The translations under genes and the position numbers were made by a program. Of a DNA stretch of 7,043 bases, positions 5,175 through 7,043 are shown one piece after another (within the stretch, counting starts at the first letter, position 1; each line of letters begins with the position of its first letter). The stretch comes from Treponema sp. (GTDB lineage Bacteria > Spirochaetota > Spirochaetia > Treponematales > Treponemataceae). The stretch spans positions 1 through 7,043 of the forward strand of contig JAGARY010000495.1 in the NCBI GenBank assembly GCA_017622055.1. Reading direction: 5' to 3'. The notes below the pieces were generated by a model. The model did no database searches, was not told where the DNA came from, and worked only from the letters and a program-made list of their open reading frames with translations.

Positions 5175-7043
5175 ATGACAAATAAAACTACCCGTGAAAT
5201 ACTTCACGAAACAGCTCTAAAAGCTCCTCATTCAAGTGGTGTTTACCTTTGGCGTAATTCCGAAGGCACCGTTATTTACGTTGGAAAAGCAAAAAATCTA
5301 AAAAATAGATTGTCTTCATATTTTTCTGGCAAAAAAGATATAAAAACAAAATTGCTAATTTCAAACGCATTTTCTATTGAATACATCACAACAACAAACG
5401 AATACGAAGCGTTGTTATTGGAAAACAACTTAATTAAAAAATATAATCCCCGCTACAACATTTGTTTAAAAGACGGAAAATCATACCCTGTTTTAAGAAT
5501 TACAAACGAAGAATTCCCAAAACTGTTTAAAACAAGACGAGTTTTAAAAGATGGTTCAACTTATTACGGCCCATTTCCAGATGTTTCGGCATTAGACAAT
5601 TTTATTGAATCAATTTTTAAACTTTATCCTATTCGACATTGCAGAACATTGCGAAAGCGTGACACACCATGCCTCTACTATCATATGAAACAATGCAAAG
5701 CCCCATGTTGTAACAAAATTTCAAAACAGTCCTACAATGATTTAATCGGAGAAATAAAAGCTCTACTTGAGGGAAAAGATAAAGATTCTGTTTTAAAACT
5801 AACCGAAGAAATGAAAAAAGCTGCCAGTGAACTGAACTTTGAAAAAGCAGCAAGATTGCGAGATGGAATAAAAGCATTATCTGTTTTACAAAAACAAAAT
5901 ATAGTAGAAACTTTTGATTCAGAAGATAAAGATTACATTTCTTACTTTAGCGAAGGTGAACTTGTAAGTTTTACAGTTTTAAAAATCAGACAAGGAAAAC
6001 TTCTTGGGCGAGAAAATTACAGAGCAGAAAGTCTTAATGATGACAATGATTTGATTGGAGAATTTTTGGCTTGCTACTACGAAAATAAAAATCAAATTCC
6101 ACCAAGCATTTTTATTCCAAAAACAAAACAGTTTATTCACATTGCAAAATGGCTCAAAGACGAAATGGAAAGCGATTCAAAATTGATAATTGTTTTGCCT
6201 TCCGAAAAAAATCTTTTTGAAAATGTGGAAGATGAGGAAGAAAAAGAGCTTCTTTCTAAAGTTGAACTTTCTACATTGCCTCGTGATGTGGCTGCAATTC
6301 AGATGGCGTTTCAAAATGCAAAAGAAGATATTGTCCGCCGAGTTAGAGAACGAGGTGATATGCCAGCAATGGAAGAACTTAAAAATCGCTTTGATTTACC
6401 AACTTTACCAATTCGCATTGAAGGATTTGATATTGCCCACATTGGCGGAAAATTCCCAGTTGCTTCAATGATAAGTTTTTACAATGGGAATCCGGACAAA
6501 AAGAATTACCGCTATTTTAGGTTAAAAACTACAGATGGAATTATTGACGATTTTGCCAGCATGAGAGAAGCTGTTACTCGCCGCTACACAAAACTGTTAA
6601 ACGAACAAGAAGATTTGCCAGATTTGATTTTGATTGACGGTGGAATTGGACAAGTAAACGCTGCGGAAGGAATTTTACAAGCATTAGATTTAGATATTCC
6701 CGTAATTGGCCTTGCAGAAAAAAATGAAGAAATATATTTGCCAGGAAACAGCACTCCAATTGTTTTGCCCCGCAGAAGTGATGCTTTGCGACTTTTGCAA
6801 CGAGTGCGAGATGAAACCCACCGATTTGCCACAAGCAAGAACCAGCAACTTCGCACAAAAGAAAACGTTTCTTCTCCATTTTTGCTGTTGCCTGGTGTTG
6901 GTCAAAAACGTGCCCACGCGCTCCAACTTGCATTTGGAAGTTTGGAAGGATTGGTTGGTGAGGATTCAGCTGTAAACATTGGTGATGGAAGAAACAATGG
7001 TAGTGGAACGTGCATTGGTGGGGAGGCTGGCGCAGAAAACAGC
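5175..7043 (+). CDS. uvrC: UvrABC nucleotide excision repair nuclease subunit C (3' end outside window)
   Basis: UvrC makes both incisions flanking a DNA lesion after UvrA/UvrB loading. The 623 codons seen cover nearly the whole protein. The N-terminal GIY-YIG nuclease spans about 20-100 (SGVYLWRNSEGTVIYVGKAK, R45, the ALLLE glutamate E83, NPRYN). Cysteines C156, C166, C174 and C178 have the C-X9-C-X7-C-X3-C spacing expected for the iron-sulfur cluster, with an extra C179 alongside. A UVR/UvrB-interaction motif lies at about 205-238 (LNFEKAARLRD). The RNase H-like nuclease has D419 (GFDIAHIGGK), D488 (LILIDGGIGQVNAA), K516 (GLAEK) and H549 (RDETHRFA). The first helix-hairpin-helix hairpin is LPGVGQKRAHAL (572-583). 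From about 595 the sequence becomes Gly/Asn/Ser-rich instead of the expected second hairpin. The ATG is the only good start after the in-frame stop at 5145, and the N-terminus aligns by eye with known UvrC proteins. No Shine-Dalgarno is visible. It is divergent from the LamG gene. Confidence 0.97.
   Translation, partial: MTNKTTREILHETALKAPHSSGVYLWRNSEGTVIYVGKAKNLKNRLSSYFSGKKDIKTKLLISNAFSIEYITTTNEYEALLLENNLIKKYNPRYNICLKDGKSYPVLRITNEEFPKLFKTRRVLKDGSTYYGPFPDVSALDNFIESIFKLYPIRHCRTLRKRDTPCLYYHMKQCKAPCCNKISKQSYNDLIGEIKALLEGKDKDSVLKLTEEMKKAASELNFEKAARLRDGIKALSVLQKQNIVETFDSEDKDYISYFSEGELVSFTVLKIRQGKLLGRENYRAESLNDDNDLIGEFLACYYENKNQIPPSIFIPKTKQFIHIAKWLKDEMESDSKLIIVLPSEKNLFENVEDEEEKELLSKVELSTLPRDVAAIQMAFQNAKEDIVRRVRERGDMPAMEELKNRFDLPTLPIRIEGFDIAHIGGKFPVASMISFYNGNPDKKNYRYFRLKTTDGIIDDFASMREAVTRRYTKLLNEQEDLPDLILIDGGIGQVNAAEGILQALDLDIPVIGLAEKNEEIYLPGNSTPIVLPRRSDALRLLQRVRDETHRFATSKNQQLRTKENVSSPFLLLPGVGQKRAHALQLAFGSLEGLVGEDSAVNIGDGRNNGSGTCIGGEAGAENS
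5193..5208. repeat. 16-bp inverted repeat at the uvrC 5' end
   Basis: CGTGAA (5193-5198) and TTCACG (5203-5208) are perfect inverted copies around a 4-base ATAC spacer. The repeat covers uvrC codons 7-12 and lies 22-37 bases upstream of the preferred LamG ATG. It could be an operator for the leftward transcript, an early hairpin in the uvrC mRNA, or chance. No regulator family is recognised from the motif. Confidence 0.4.
6960..7043 (+). other. Gly/Asn/Ser-rich anomalous segment in the uvrC tail
   Basis: Codons 596-623 encode EDSAVNIGDGRNNGSGTC and onward, with no resemblance to the second helix-hairpin-helix hairpin normally found after FGSLEGL. The segment is 42/84 G or C and strongly G-rich on the coding strand, against a visibly lower GC level in the rest of the gene. 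CATTGGTG occurs twice, at 6977-6984 and 7013-7020, exactly 12 codons apart. The frame remains open to the window edge, and both other plus frames hit stops near 6966-6975, so a simple frameshift does not restore the usual ending. Confidence 0.55.

Noticed and set aside
5172..5207. GTG at 5207 as the start of the LamG gene
   Set aside because: It would put 12 residues before a clean signal peptide, it overlaps uvrC by 33 bp, and its nearest GAGGAG is 16 bases away. The ATG at 5171 fits better, although neither start has a well-placed ribosome site.
6574..6933. Three overlapping minus-strand open frames opposite uvrC
   Set aside because: They are antisense to the conserved RNase H-like domain of UvrC, which explains the coding signal. 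The frames overlap one another and resemble nothing known.
6950..7043. A frameshift explaining the odd UvrC C-terminus
   Set aside because: The other two plus frames reach stops within a few codons (TGA near 6960, TAA near 6973) and do not encode the missing hairpin.

Overview
The window is AT-rich, with A/T-ending codons dominating all three genes. It holds two leftward (minus-strand) genes and one rightward gene that starts almost back to back with them. The gene content and style suggest a host-associated, low-GC spirochaete, most likely Treponema: a very acidic TPR protein, an exported LamG/fibronectin-III protein, and a uvrC whose C-terminus looks unusual. The taxonomic call is inference; there is no rRNA or other direct marker here.

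Layout. Positions 1-50 lie downstream of the first gene and hold a GC-rich 9-bp-stem hairpin resembling dispersed intergenic palindromic repeats. Positions 51-3578 (minus) encode an 1175-residue protein. It has about 13 TPR units at the N-terminus, a long acidic region broken by a coiled coil, a set of FDTVDSFV-like repeats, and a helical C-terminal segment. A 48-bp gap with a good Shine-Dalgarno separates it from an upstream gene on the same strand (3627-5171). That gene encodes an exported protein with a signal peptide, a LamG/concanavalin-like domain and a C-terminal fibronectin type III domain. The two are probably co-transcribed. On the plus strand, uvrC (excinuclease ABC subunit C) starts at 5175, three bases from the preferred start of the LamG gene, and runs off the right edge at codon 623.

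How the genes relate. UvrC is a housekeeping nucleotide-excision-repair nuclease with all its expected motifs. The two leftward genes look like a lineage-specific pair: one secreted or periplasmic carbohydrate- or protein-binding protein and one cytoplasmic scaffold. No known pathway can be assigned to them.

Most notable signals. (1) A GC-rich (27 of 43 bases) palindromic block sits in frame inside the acidic part of the TPR gene and encodes a basic peptide foreign to its surroundings, as if a repeat element had inserted into the gene. (2) A second GC-richer, Gly/Asn/Ser-rich in-frame segment appears in uvrC where the second helix-hairpin-helix should begin. (3) The intergenic hairpin at the left edge shares the core GGGCTTG with the block in (1). 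Together these may indicate a palindromic repeat family that tolerates insertion into coding sequence. This is a hypothesis, and a genome-wide repeat search would settle it. No CRISPR array, tRNA, rRNA, transposase or defence system was seen.
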